A stretch of DNA of 31,086 nucleotides from DATJOQ01 sp050010455 (lineage in GTDB: Bacteria; Desulfobacterota; Binatia; Binatales; Binataceae). The stretch is from positions 1 through 31,086 of the forward strand of contig JBEKLA010000028.1 of NCBI GenBank assembly GCA_050010455.1, given 5' to 3'. The translations under genes and the position numbers were made by a program. Each line of letters starts with the position of its first letter. Position 1 is the stretch's first letter. Shown in pieces: positions 1-7,226 of this stretch. The notes beneath the pieces are model-generated. The model was not told the origin of the DNA and ran no database searches. It saw nothing but the letters and a program-made list of their open reading frames with translations.

Positions 1-188
1 GCATCGATAGTGGCTTGGTCGAGCTTGTCACGCTCGACCACTATCGCTTTCATGAAGGTCGCGTTGACGGCGCACGAGGCTTGGCGCGCCGCCTCAAGCA
101 TGATCTGGATTTTCTCGCGCTCCACCGGCCTCCACGATTGGAAATAGCGGATCGACCGCCGGCGGCCGACTACCTCTTTAAATTCCAT
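1..188 (-). CDS. Nitroreductase family protein, 5' part only (runs off the window)
   Basis: The first 62 codons of a minus-strand gene are present and the rest lies beyond base 1. The translation begins MEFKEVVGRRRSIRYF and continues through MLEAARQASCAVNATF. The Arg-Arg-Ser-Ile-Arg stretch near residues 10-14, followed by a Pro-Val turn and an LEAA helix, is the usual N-terminus of FMN-dependent nitroreductases, where the RxSxR residues contact the FMN phosphate. A strong Shine-Dalgarno sequence (AAGGAGGAG) lies two bases upstream of the ATG at 188, which fixes the start. Family members reduce nitro compounds, quinones or related substrates with NAD(P)H; the substrate cannot be told from this fragment. 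Family assignment is fairly sure because the N-terminal motif is characteristic. The catalytic C-terminal half is not visible. Confidence 0.8.
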   Translation of the reverse strand, partial: MEFKEVVGRRRSIRYFQSWRPVEREKIQIMLEAARQASCAVNATFMKAIVVERDKLDQATID

Positions 189-678
189 GGCTCCTCCTTA
201 AAGGAACAGGTTCTTGTTCGCGTCGTTCCATAGCCTTTTCGTTGTACCCGACCGACAGTCGGATAGACGCAGCCGCCCAAAGATTAGTTTTCGGCCGAAT
301 GTTCGGCTCGCCCGGTCTTATAGTACAGACTGGGCAATGGCGTCCAGCCAGCATCGGAGCGGGTGCCCACACAGTGGCCCGCGTTGCGACCATTCGGGAT
401 TCTAGATCGAGACATGTCGTACACAGTCGCGGCGGGTTTGCAGCATAATGGCCCTAATGGGCTAAGGAAGCTCGGCGCGCGGTTTGCGTTAGGCCCAGTG
501 GTGAAAACCTGATGGAGACTATGTTGACAGATTGGGCAGCCGAGCTAACGTAATTTCTTGACAGCCCGAAAAGCGGATGTTACCAAAAAATGGAGCTCTT
601 TGCCGTTCGTGCTTCGCGATGAAAGACCGCTGGCGCTGGCGGATGTAGCAGAAAACGATTAGTGCAAGAGCTGCAAGA

Positions 679-703
679 TAGGCCTTGGCAGAGCCAAGGC
701 CTA
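679..703. other. Perfect 11-bp inverted repeat (hairpin)
   Basis: TAGGCCTTGGC at 679-689 is followed by a 3-nt loop (AGA) and its exact reverse complement at 693-703. No T-run follows, so it is not a standard intrinsic terminator. It abuts a second, larger hairpin starting at 704 whose arm shares the AGGCCT core. It could be part of a structured RNA, a protein-binding site or a small repeat element. Confidence 0.6.
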
Positions 704-781
704 AAAGGAAGGCCTCTGGCCGCGGTCGAGGATGCGTCCCCCCCTTCGCAACCCTTCCGTCAGGTCCAGAGGCCTCCCTTT
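704..781. other. Long inverted repeat with 16-nt arms
   Basis: The arm at 704-719 (AAAGGAAGGCCTCTGG) pairs with 766-781 with a single A/C mismatch at 709/776. The intervening 46 nt are C-rich in the second half. The structure sits directly against the hairpin at 679-703, giving two adjacent stem-loops in an otherwise empty region. A weak T-run (TTTAT) overlaps and follows the right arm, so termination is possible, but the long loop is unusual for a terminator. A small RNA or a mobile repeat are alternatives. Confidence 0.55.
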
Positions 782-1112
782 ATCTAGCGAAAGCGGTCTG
801 CGGGTTTAGCCTCTCCCACAGATTTTTCTCGTTTGAACGGGCGATGTTGCCGCGTCGTTGCCACGGTCCGCATTCGTCCGTGAACTGGCCAGGTTGGCGC
901 CAATATCTCGTGCTTCAGGCAAGATTTTGGCGATCAAGGCGCATCTGAAACTCTGAGATCAAGCCAGAATCTCAATTTTGGCGGACGCCGACGAGAGTTG
1001 TTCATCTTAGGCACGTTTGTTGCTAGATGGGAGGTTAATTCTTTCTCCATGCGCATAGGTCACAAGGACTAACTTAACGGATGAGCAAGGACGGTGTCGG
1101 GGGATAGTAACG

Positions 1113-1547
1113 ATGGAGAGTGAGAGTTCAACGCTGGGTTCGCTTTTCGTACCGGACGTCACCACACCGGCTCAGTTCTATGACGAGCGGCGCGATGACG
1201 GAGAAATACGGCCGGTAAAGAGGCTGATGCTGGCAGTGCTGGAAGATGCGCTGCGGTGTTTCCAGAACAATCTCGACGCGAAAACCGAGTTGCGCCGTCG
1301 CCTGTTCAAGGAGGCGGAGGATTGGCTGTGCGGCAACGGCGGCGACGGTCCCTTTTCCTTCGAAATCGTGTGCGAAACGCTCGGGATCGAGCCACGCTTT
1401 CTGCGTGAGGGATTGCGTGATTGGCGCACGCAGCAGGCGTCAGGCACGGCTCGCCGTCGCTTGGCTCGGCGCTCGCCGGTGGTACGCACGGGCCGTATTA
1501 GGGCTACGGTGAGGCGCCGACGGGGCAAGATGGTGAGCAACGGCTAG
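1113..1547 (+). CDS. Conserved small protein of unknown function
   Basis: A 144-residue protein whose ATG follows GGGGGA at good spacing. Residues roughly 32-105 form a compact helical region with a recognisable pattern: PVKRLMLAVLEDALRCFQ, then an Arg-rich helix ending in EAEDWL, then PFSFEIVCETLGIEP and a final RDWR. I recall this pattern from small unannotated proteins of deltaproteobacteria and acidobacteria, where FSFxxVCxxLGxxP looks like a helix-turn-helix-like segment. That recollection is not a database match. The C-terminal 35 residues are strongly basic (many Arg), which would suit nucleic-acid contact or simple disorder. There is no signal peptide or membrane segment. It stands alone, flanked by the gene-poor stretch and by a hairpin. 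I do not assign a function. Confidence 0.75.
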   Translation: MESESSTLGSLFVPDVTTPAQFYDERRDDGEIRPVKRLMLAVLEDALRCFQNNLDAKTELRRRLFKEAEDWLCGNGGDGPFSFEIVCETLGIEPRFLREGLRDWRTQQASGTARRRLARRSPVVRTGRIRATVRRRRGKMVSNG

Positions 1548-1581
1548 GGCGGCTCAGCCCCATTCGATCTTCCACTTTTAC

Positions 1582-1617
1582 CGCGTTCGGGGTGGCGCGA
1601 AAGCCGCCCCGAACGCG
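1582..1617. terminator. Strong stem-loop between convergent genes
   Basis: CGCGTTCGGGGTGGC at 1582-1596 pairs with 1603-1617 around a GCGAAA loop. The only imperfection is a T1593/G1606 pair, which is a G-U wobble in plus-strand RNA and a mismatch in minus-strand RNA. It lies 34 nt past the stop of the small protein gene and beyond the stop of the convergent MBL gene. There is no T-run, so this is a terminator-like hairpin rather than a textbook one. Confidence 0.55.
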
Positions 1618-1706
1618 AGGCGCTCTCGAAACACCACACATGATCGTTTTCGCGGCTTGAAGCACATTAACCCTTGAGTCTGCTCGCGATTCGCGTCAAC
1701 TGCCTG

Positions 1707-2702
1707 CTAAGCGGTCTGATACAGAGTTCGATCGCCGCGCTCAACCTTTCGCGCACGTCCTTCGAGGTGAGAAAATTCCAGATGGGCGAGCGTCTCAAAC
1801 GTCGCCGCCATCACGTGAAACACCGGCAAATTCGGGTCAGCGAAAATCTGTTGGGCAACTTCGAACGCCGTTAGCGGTCGATGCCTCACTATGTCGAGGA
1901 TTTCGTTTTCGCGGTAGTGATGGTGTTCGATCAACTGATTCGAGCGGTGCCGATGGTCGTGATAGACGGCACCATGCGACGGGAGCACCGTTTCCACGTC
2001 AAAGGGCTGTACCTTGCGCTGCGAGGCGAGGAAATCGCCGAGAGGGTTGGGGGGACTCTCCGGATATAGACCAACGTGGGGCGTGATCTTGGGCAACAGA
2101 TGGTCGCCGACTATCATCACTTTCTCGTCGCGGAGATAGAGTACGGTGTGGCCCGGCGAATGGCCGGGCGTCCAGATTACCTCGAGCTTCCGGTCGCCGA
2201 TCGGGATGACATCACCGTCGCGGATAAATAGGTCCGGGGTGGTGCATGGATTGTATTGGCTGGTGCCGAACCAACTCGGCCGCATCCCTTCCGGCGCGAA
2301 GCGATCGACCGGGAAGCCGTTGCGAATGAAAAACGCCCGAGCCTCGGGAATCTCCATCGGCGTGCTCTTGGCCAGACGCAGCATGCGATTGGCTCGTTCC
2401 AGCTCGAGTTCATTCAAATAAACTTTTGCGCCGCTGCGTTGCTGGATCGTCCCGGAAGCGCCGAAGTGGTCGACGTGATAGTGCGTGGCGATCAGTACGT
2501 CCAGGTCCTCGATTTTTAGCCCGAGCGTCGCAAAGGCTTCTTCCAGGGTGCTCACGCTTTCGGGCGTGTTCATCCCGGTGTCGATCAGTACCCATTTTCC
2601 GTGGCAATCGATCAGATAGCCGTTGATAATCGTCGGCCTCATCGGGAGAGGCAGGAATATCTCGTAGATTCCCGGATGGACCTCGACGATCTTGGCCGGC
2701 AT
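1707..2702 (-). CDS. MBL-fold metallohydrolase (LACTB2-like)
   Basis: A 331-residue cytoplasmic protein of the metallo-beta-lactamase superfamily. The signature THYHVDHFG sits at residues 73-81, giving metal ligands H74, H76, D78 and H79; further ligands are H185 in the PGHSPGH segment, D200 in VGDH and H243 in PSHG. The C-terminal 75 residues form a helical, winged-helix-like region typical of the LACTB2/glyoxalase II-like branch. These enzymes hydrolyse thioesters, lactones or RNA, and the substrate here cannot be chosen. The start is the ATG at 2702; no good ribosome binding site is visible, but the homology begins right after it (VHPGIYEIFLP). It is convergent with the small protein gene at 1113 and separated from dodecin by about 100 nt. 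Proximity to acyl-CoA genes further on makes a thioesterase role possible, but this is inference. Confidence 0.85.
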   Translation of the reverse strand: MPAKIVEVHPGIYEIFLPLPMRPTIINGYLIDCHGKWVLIDTGMNTPESVSTLEEAFATLGLKIEDLDVLIATHYHVDHFGASGTIQQRSGAKVYLNELELERANRMLRLAKSTPMEIPEARAFFIRNGFPVDRFAPEGMRPSWFGTSQYNPCTTPDLFIRDGDVIPIGDRKLEVIWTPGHSPGHTVLYLRDEKVMIVGDHLLPKITPHVGLYPESPPNPLGDFLASQRKVQPFDVETVLPSHGAVYHDHRHRSNQLIEHHHYRENEILDIVRHRPLTAFEVAQQIFADPNLPVFHVMAATFETLAHLEFSHLEGRARKVERGDRTLYQTA

Positions 2703-2798
2703 TAACTTGGCCCCGGCTTAGCTGTTCGACCGGCGCGGATCGATCTCGCGCCGGCGCGGTCGATTGCAGGGCCGGATAGCATGCGCGACAACGAGACG

Positions 2799-3011
2799 TC
2801 ACTCATGAATCTGGTCCTGGATGTTGAAGGTTACTTTGACCGTGACCCTCCATTTCGTGACCTTGTTGCTGTCCACCACTGCCGAGATATCCGTTATCCT
2901 TGCGGTGTGGATGCCAGCGAGTGTCACGCCGGCGCGCGCGATTGCGAGCTGCGCTGCATCCTCAATCGAGTTGCTTGAGATCCCCGTCAGCTCGACCGTC
3001 TTCTCTACCAT
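2799..3011 (-). CDS. Dodecin family flavin-binding protein
   Basis: A 70-residue protein, MVEKTVELTGISSNS onward, matching the dodecin family over its whole length: one helix between beta-strands, with the typical SxxSIEDAAQLAIARA helix and a closing KWRVTVKVTFNI strand. Dodecins assemble into hollow dodecamers that store or buffer riboflavin, FMN or lumichrome; a Trp in the KWRV strand usually stacks on the flavin and is present here. The frame is open to 3080, but the ATG at 3011 is preceded by AGGAGGAGG 8 nt upstream and gives the normal family length, so I use it. It lies 95 nt downstream of the PAP2-type gene on the same strand and may share its transcript. Confidence 0.9.
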   Translation of the reverse strand: MVEKTVELTGISSNSIEDAAQLAIARAGVTLAGIHTARITDISAVVDSNKVTKWRVTVKVTFNIQDQIHE

Positions 3012-3106
3012 GACCAAGCCTCCTCCTGAGGCTGCTAGCAGCGTCTGCTTGAAAGTAATCGCGAAATGAGCGCGCTTCAATCAAAAGCGTGTGCGCGCGA
3101 ACGAGG

Positions 3107-4585
3107 TCACCACTCGTAGCTGACGCCCAATCCCTGAGGCCCGAGGCCCTGCGACACGTTTTGATGGGCCGCGGGAAGAGTCGAAGCAGGGGCGGAGACC
3201 GGAAAGATTCTGAATCGGCTCGTGTCGAGTGCATGCTGTCGATGCATGTAGAGCATCAACTCCGTTGTGCCGACCCCAACGAGCGCGGCTCCAACGATAT
3301 CCGACACCCAGTGAGCGTCATTGCCCATCCGGCCGATTCCCACGGCGGACGCGCCGAGATACGCCGGAATCGCAGCATACCATGCGTTGTCATAGGCCTC
3401 GCTGGTCGCGGCAGCCAGCGCGTACACAGGGGTCGCGGCACCCGAAACGAACGACTCACCCTGATCGAAGAACGCAAAGTGACCATGGCCCTGGCGCGGA
3501 CGAAGTCTGCCAAAACCGTCCTTGAACCCGATCGTTATCAGTGAAGCAATTCCCGAAGCCTCGAAGCCCGTAATCTCGTGCTCGCGAAGATTCGAATCCG
3601 CGCTCTGAAGCCCCCACAGGTAAAGCAGCGCCGAGCTTCCGTACGTAAAAGCGTTGCCGCCGGTTTCGAAGTCGTCGGCCGTGCTGCTTCCCATGTGTCG
3701 CAGATGCGCGCGCACAGTTTGATCGAGAGCGAAGGCTCCGCCGAGCGCGGCGCCGGCGCCGAGCACGGTGTAGTAAAACTTGGGCTCGCTGAAGAGGCTG
3801 CCGGCATCGCCAATATGCAACGGCGCAGTCAGGACATCTTCAGCGTCGGCCTCGGCGTTATTGACCGTATAGCGGAAGTCCGAAGCGATCTCGGAGAAGT
3901 AAGTAGGTCCGCTGGGCTGAGAATTCTGCTCCGGCGTCGGCGTAGCGGATTGCTCTTCAGCGACTGTTGTAGAGCCTTGCCGAGTTGGCGCAACGGGCGC
4001 TTCTTCATCGACGATTGTGGAAGCTGGCTGAGTTGGCGCGGCGGGAGCGTCCTGAACCGGTGCCGAAGCCACTATTCGAACCGTCGTCGTGGCCGCTTGC
4101 CGAGTCCCGGGGGTGGATTGATGAAGCATCGGCATCTCGGAAGCTGGCGGCATCGGTGCGGGAGCCTCCGGAAGCGGCTGAGCCGGCGGCGGCGGAGGTG
4201 GAGGCGGAGGTTCTGGCGCCTGCTGCTGCTCCTCGGGTTGCTCTTCCTGCGGCGGCGGTTCTTGCTCCGGTGGCTGCTGCTCTGCCTCCGGTGCCTGCTG
4301 TTCGGGAGCTTGCTGGTCTGCTTCTGGTGCTTGCTGCTCTGGCGGTTGCTCTTGTGGCGCCTCGGGCTCTGTCTCGGGCTGAGCGGGAGCGTCGGATTCC
4401 TCTTGGACTAGCCTAAGAGGCGTCTTAGAAACAGGTGCTACAGACTCTTCTTCGACCAGCGTCGCGAGCCTTTTTGGCGTCGTCACCGCCGGATCTTCGT
4501 CCACGACTGTTGCGGGTTCCAGCGCCAGTGCCGGAGAGACGAAAAGCAGTAGAATCGCTACAAGTACCAATGCGGCGCTTTTCAT
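3107..4585 (-). CDS. Exported PAP2-superfamily protein with a Pro/Gln/Glu-rich region
   Basis: A 492-residue protein with a Sec signal peptide (MKSAALVLVAILLLFVSPALA). The ATG at 4585 has AGGAGG upstream; the upstream TTG at 4612 overlaps that site and is rejected. Residues about 70-150 are low-complexity PEQQAPE-type repeats ending in a run of prolines. Around them recurs a degenerate unit of the form T-x-V-x-E-E-x-x-A-P (near 40-65 and 190-215). Residues about 265-455 are a PAP2 phosphatase domain. Motif 1 (K355...R362-P363) and motif 3 (R419...H425...D429) are intact. Motif 2, normally PSGH, reads VSGA, so its histidine is replaced by Ala383. Family members dephosphorylate lipid phosphates in the envelope. 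The substitution suggests low or altered activity, or a structural role. The small exported gene at 4694 lies upstream on the same strand. Confidence 0.85.
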   Translation of the reverse strand: MKSAALVLVAILLLFVSPALALEPATVVDEDPAVTTPKRLATLVEEESVAPVSKTPLRLVQEESDAPAQPETEPEAPQEQPPEQQAPEADQQAPEQQAPEAEQQPPEQEPPPQEEQPEEQQQAPEPPPPPPPPPAQPLPEAPAPMPPASEMPMLHQSTPGTRQAATTTVRIVASAPVQDAPAAPTQPASTIVDEEAPVAPTRQGSTTVAEEQSATPTPEQNSQPSGPTYFSEIASDFRYTVNNAEADAEDVLTAPLHIGDAGSLFSEPKFYYTVLGAGAALGGAFALDQTVRAHLRHMGSSTADDFETGGNAFTYGSSALLYLWGLQSADSNLREHEITGFEASGIASLITIGFKDGFGRLRPRQGHGHFAFFDQGESFVSGAATPVYALAAATSEAYDNAWYAAIPAYLGASAVGIGRMGNDAHWVSDIVGAALVGVGTTELMLYMHRQHALDTSRFRIFPVSAPASTLPAAHQNVSQGLGPQGLGVSYEW

Positions 4586-4693
4586 GGGTCTCGACCCCCT
4601 CCTGAATTTCAAGCCCGAGACTCGATCTGCCGGTCGGCGCCTCCGCGCTTCGCGGCCGTCTGAAGAGTGAGATACAGACCCGGCACCGCGACT

Positions 4694-5170
4694 TTAGTGG
4701 AGCACGGGCTGCTGAGTCGGCGCCGATGGCACGGAGGAGGGTGCTCCGCCCACCGATGGTTGGCTCATCTGCGACGAGGCCGGCTCTCCTGGAGAGCCAT
4801 GCGACGACGCAGGTCCTTCCAGTTCCGAGGATCTGCTCGGTGCCATATCCGACGGCGGCAGTTCAGCGATCGGTGCCGGCGGGAAGGCGTTGGCGTAGTT
4901 TGATTCATCGTTGCCGCCGCCGAATGCCGGAGCGAGCGAACTTTCAGTTGCCAGATAGTGCATCGGGCGCGCGATCGTCCATTCCAGCGCAAAGCCGACC
5001 GGGCTCAGGATGTAGAAAATCATCTTGAGCGGATTGGAGTCATCATCGGTGTATTCTTTGGGGTTCTGGCTATCGTCGGTAACTTGGGCTCGGCACAACA
5101 CCGGGCCGGTCAAAAGTGCAAAGGCCATGACGGCGGCGATCATTATCTGGCGCATATTGATCTGGCGCAT
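4694..5170 (-). CDS. Small exported protein of unknown function
   Basis: A 158-residue protein with an N-terminal signal peptide (IMIAAVMAFALLTGPVLCRA). Its core is NPLKMIFYILSPVGFALEWTIARPMHYLA, a hydrophobic amphipathic segment I recognise from small unannotated envelope proteins of deltaproteobacteria-like genomes, usually followed by an AFG motif as here. The C-terminal 70 residues are Pro/Ser-rich and probably disordered. A Cys precedes the signal-peptidase region (VLCRAQ), but it is not a clean lipobox. The first codons are a tandem duplication (MRQIN then MRQIM), so the start could be 5170 or 5155; a promoter-like sequence ending near 5180 leaves almost no leader for the first. The gene lies 108 nt upstream of the exported PAP2-type gene on the same strand and may form an envelope unit with it. 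No function is assigned. Confidence 0.75.
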   Translation of the reverse strand: MRQINMRQIMIAAVMAFALLTGPVLCRAQVTDDSQNPKEYTDDDSNPLKMIFYILSPVGFALEWTIARPMHYLATESSLAPAFGGGNDESNYANAFPPAPIAELPPSDMAPSRSSELEGPASSHGSPGEPASSQMSQPSVGGAPSSVPSAPTQQPVLH

Positions 5171-5179
5171 ATTGGTTAC

Positions 5180-5207
5180 TCTTTACCGCGACTGGCGGGA
5201 CTGTCAA
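5180..5207 (-). promoter_or_regulatory. Sigma70-like promoter for the small exported protein
   Basis: Read on the minus strand, TTGACA (5207-5202) is followed after 16 nt by TAAAGA (5185-5180). The transcript would begin about 5174, a few bases before the first ATG (5170) and about 20 nt before the second (5155). The perfect -35 box makes this credible; the -10 box matches only four of six positions. Confidence 0.4.
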
Positions 5208-5311
5208 TTGCTCGAAGAGCCGATTTCGGCAACCCCTAATCCTATTAACATCCTGCGTTGGAAGAGGCTAGTCTTGCATCGCGCGACCATAAGGCGCGAG
5301 GTTAAAGATGT

Positions 5312-6640
5312 ATGAAATTTGAAACGGCCCTTCTCCGCTCGCTGGTCGCTGCCGCGATAATCACGTTAGTCCTGAGTTCGACTGTATGGGCCGGCGGCGC
5401 AGCGCGGACCACGATCGCCTTTGTCGGCACTGATAGCAATATTTACTGCTGCAAAGGCGATTGTTCGGTGACCCAGTGCCTGACGTGTCCGGTCAGCGGC
5501 CTCGAGGTGCGAGCGGCGGGGCTGCTCAAGGTCGCCCTGCCGGCGGCCGAACAGGAGCCGGAGCCGGCCGATTACAACTGGCCCACCTACTCGCCCGATG
5601 GAACCAAGTTGGGCTACGTATCGGCGCGCCGCGGCCCGAACGGGCCGGTGTTTGGTGTTCACATCTTCGACTTCAACGTCAAGAATTCGATCGAAATCTT
5701 CGAGAGTTCGAGAGAACGGCCGATCTATCTGTTCTGGCCAGCAGGGGACAGCCACAAGCTTTCGTTTCTCACTGCCAGCGCGTCGGGGCTCAGCCTGATC
5801 CTGGCCGAGGCGCGCGAGGGGACGCCGTTGCGGCTGGTAGCGAGGGGGGTGCCGCTCTACTTCGATTGGAATCTGCCCCGGCACGAACTGGCGGTGCACA
5901 CGAACTCGAGCCCGGCTGCGCGAACCGAACAGGTTTATCTGATGAGCCTGAGCGAAAGCGGTGAAACAGTAGACAAGCTGTTGTCGGAGGGCATGGCGCC
6001 GTTCAAAGTTCCCGCTTGGTCCCGTGACCGCAGACATCTTGCCTATGTGGCCACCAGCGCGGGGCAGGCCAAGCTCTACGTCGGCGACGGCGAGGGCAAC
6101 AACCCGAGACCATTGGTATCGTTGGCAGAAGGGGAAACGAGTTTTGTGTGGGCGCCTGATTCACGCCGGATCGCGTACTCGACCGCGCGGACGGGAGAGA
6201 ACCTCACCTACAACGGAATCGGGCTGGTTGATATCGCCACCGGCAAGACCACGAAGCTGGTGCAAGAGCCGGTGACCGCGTACTCGTTCTCGCCCGACTC
6301 GCGCCATCTGGCGTATATCGCGGTTCCGCCGGGCCCGTATTTCAGTTGGAAGGTGGCCGATTTGCCGTCAGGCAAGAGCCGCCATCTTGGGGATTTCATC
6401 ACCACCGGCGACGAGGCGATCGCCTATCGATACTTCGACCAGCTTGCGCTCTCGCACAGCATCTGGTCGCCGCGCTCGGACGCATTGATCTTCGCCGGTG
6501 TGCTGGTCCGTGGGGGGGAAGCGATGCTGCCGATGTTCTCGCCGCCGCCGTCGATCTGGGTAATTCCGATTTCGAATGCGCCGGCGCGAAAGATCGCCAA
6601 CGGCAAGCTCGGCTTCTGGTCTCCGGTCGGCGGGAATTAG
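5312..6640 (+). CDS. Exported TolB-like beta-propeller protein
   Basis: A 442-residue protein with a signal peptide (LVAAAIITLVLSSTVWAGG) and no transmembrane segment after it. The mature part carries repeated PD40/WD40-like strands: YSPDGTKLGYVS, WSRDRRHLAYVA, WAPDSRRIAYST, FSPDSRHLAYIA and WSPRSDALIFAG. This spacing predicts a six- or seven-bladed propeller as in TolB. Near the mature N-terminus is a Cys-rich patch (YCCKGDCSVTQCLTC) with five cysteines in 15 residues, unusual for TolB and possibly disulfide-bonded or metal-binding. There is no tol-pal neighbourhood, so I call it TolB-like rather than TolB. Such proteins usually mediate periplasmic protein contacts. The ATG at 5312 is followed directly by the signal peptide. 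The gene is divergent from the small exported protein. Confidence 0.8.
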   Translation: MKFETALLRSLVAAAIITLVLSSTVWAGGAARTTIAFVGTDSNIYCCKGDCSVTQCLTCPVSGLEVRAAGLLKVALPAAEQEPEPADYNWPTYSPDGTKLGYVSARRGPNGPVFGVHIFDFNVKNSIEIFESSRERPIYLFWPAGDSHKLSFLTASASGLSLILAEAREGTPLRLVARGVPLYFDWNLPRHELAVHTNSSPAARTEQVYLMSLSESGETVDKLLSEGMAPFKVPAWSRDRRHLAYVATSAGQAKLYVGDGEGNNPRPLVSLAEGETSFVWAPDSRRIAYSTARTGENLTYNGIGLVDIATGKTTKLVQEPVTAYSFSPDSRHLAYIAVPPGPYFSWKVADLPSGKSRHLGDFITTGDEAIAYRYFDQLALSHSIWSPRSDALIFAGVLVRGGEAMLPMFSPPPSIWVIPISNAPARKIANGKLGFWSPVGGN

Positions 6641-6701
6641 GCGGCTTAAGGCCGCGCCTCCTGCATGCCGGTTTTGGCGCGACGCGCCTGAACCCCCACC
6701 G

Positions 6702-6941
6702 CTACGCGGCACCGCGCAGCGCGTGCGCGACGCCTACCAGCGCCACCGCGCCGACGGTCGCCATCGCGAGCAGGCCGAACGCGCCATACGCCACGATACC
6801 GAGCGCGCCGAAGATCCATCCGCCGATTACCGCGCCGATCAGGCCGAGCAGGATGTCGATGACCAGGCCGAAGCCGTTGCCGCGCATCAGCTTGCCGGCC
6901 AGCCATCCAGCGATCAGGCCGATTACGATTAGTCTGATCAT
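6702..6941 (-). CDS. GlsB/YeaQ/YmgE family small membrane protein
   Basis: A 79-residue, very hydrophobic protein with three predicted membrane helices. The N-terminal MIRLIVIGLIAGWLAGKLMR and the central ILLGLIGAVIGGWIFG segment are the hallmark of the GlsB/YeaQ/YmgE family (older name: transglycosylase-associated protein). These are small inner-membrane proteins induced by general or envelope stress in several bacteria; their molecular activity is not established. The frame extends upstream to 7004, but the ATG at 6941 starts exactly at the conserved Met and I use it. The ribosome binding site is weak. It is convergent with the propeller gene and lies downstream of the desulforedoxin-like gene, separated from it by a strong hairpin. 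Confidence 0.88.
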   Translation of the reverse strand: MIRLIVIGLIAGWLAGKLMRGNGFGLVIDILLGLIGAVIGGWIFGALGIVAYGAFGLLAMATVGAVALVGVAHALRGAA

Positions 6942-7021
6942 CGAAACGCGGCCGCTATCCGACCGCCCTCTCGGGCGCGAACACGCGAGAGCCCGAAGGC
7001 GCAATCAGACGTGGTTGTAGG

Positions 7022-7055
7022 CCGGACGGCGAGCGTGGTTCACGCCGCCGTCCGG
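7022..7055 (-). terminator. Hairpin after the desulforedoxin-like gene
   Basis: CCGGACGGCG at 7022-7031 pairs perfectly with 7046-7055, and the interior adds GCGTG/CACGC (7033-7037 with 7041-7045). The result is a 15-bp stem with one bulged base and a GTT loop. It begins 7 nt past the stop codon at 7062-7064 on the minus strand. No T-run follows. It probably separates the upstream block from the GlsB-like gene. Confidence 0.55.
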
Positions 7056-7061
7056 GGGTGT

Positions 7062-7181
7062 TCACTTCTTTTGTTCCATCGGCGTGCCGCAGCACTTGAT
7101 CGCGCCGCCGCCGCCCTTGGTTACGATCACTTGAGAACCGCACTTGCCACAGATGTAAACTTTGCCGAGCTGATTTGCCAT
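7062..7181 (-). CDS. Desulforedoxin-like miniprotein (39 aa)
   Basis: A 39-residue protein beginning MANQLGKVYICGKCG, with four cysteines spaced as in desulforedoxin: C11-x2-C14 and adjacent C30-C31 followed by Gly and a Met. This is the rubredoxin-type Fe(Cys)4 site (or Zn) of Desulfovibrio desulforedoxin, which is 36 residues long and acts as a dimer; the same fold is the N-terminal domain of desulfoferrodoxin. A Gly-rich turn (KGGGGAIKCC) separates the pairs. No superoxide-reductase domain follows, so this is a free-standing version. A GGAGGG lies 15 nt upstream of the ATG, rather far. It follows the crotonase at 7227 on the same strand. A second copy of the family lies at 12108. The role may be electron transfer, iron handling or a structural zinc ribbon. 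Confidence 0.8.
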   Translation of the reverse strand: MANQLGKVYICGKCGSQVIVTKGGGGAIKCCGTPMEQKK

Positions 7182-7226
7182 CAGAAATCCGACGCTCCCT
7201 CCAATGTCAACTAAGGTTTCCTGTTT

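Larger units (their letters stand above)
189..1112. other. Gene-poor stretch of about 920 nt
   Basis: No open frame here looks like a protein: the short frames have no recognisable family, no ribosome binding site and poor codon use. The left end must hold the promoter of the minus-strand nitroreductase. A TTGACA at 524-529 with TAACGT at 546-551 (16 nt apart) is a weak plus-strand promoter candidate. Two inverted repeats at 679-703 and 704-781 are described separately. The last 20 nt carry a GGGGGA ribosome binding site for the gene at 1113. Confidence 0.5.

Noticed and set aside
15..233. Plus-strand open frame over the window start
   Set aside because: It is antisense to the nitroreductase start, which has a clear motif and a strong ribosome binding site.
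685..948. Open frame of 87 codons in the gene-poor stretch
   Set aside because: No recognisable domain, no ribosome binding site, and it covers the inverted repeats.
3031..3042. GCTGCTAGCAGC palindrome upstream of dodecin
   Set aside because: Perfect but short, next to a ribosome binding site, with no second signal supporting an operator.
3578..4411. Long plus-strand frame rich in Arg and Leu
   Set aside because: Antisense shadow of the PAP2-type gene; the Leu/Arg runs mirror its Pro/Gln/Glu codons.
6641..6655. GCGGC/GCCGC hairpin between the propeller and GlsB-like genes
   Set aside because: Only 5 bp with no T-run; likely chance in GC-rich DNA.
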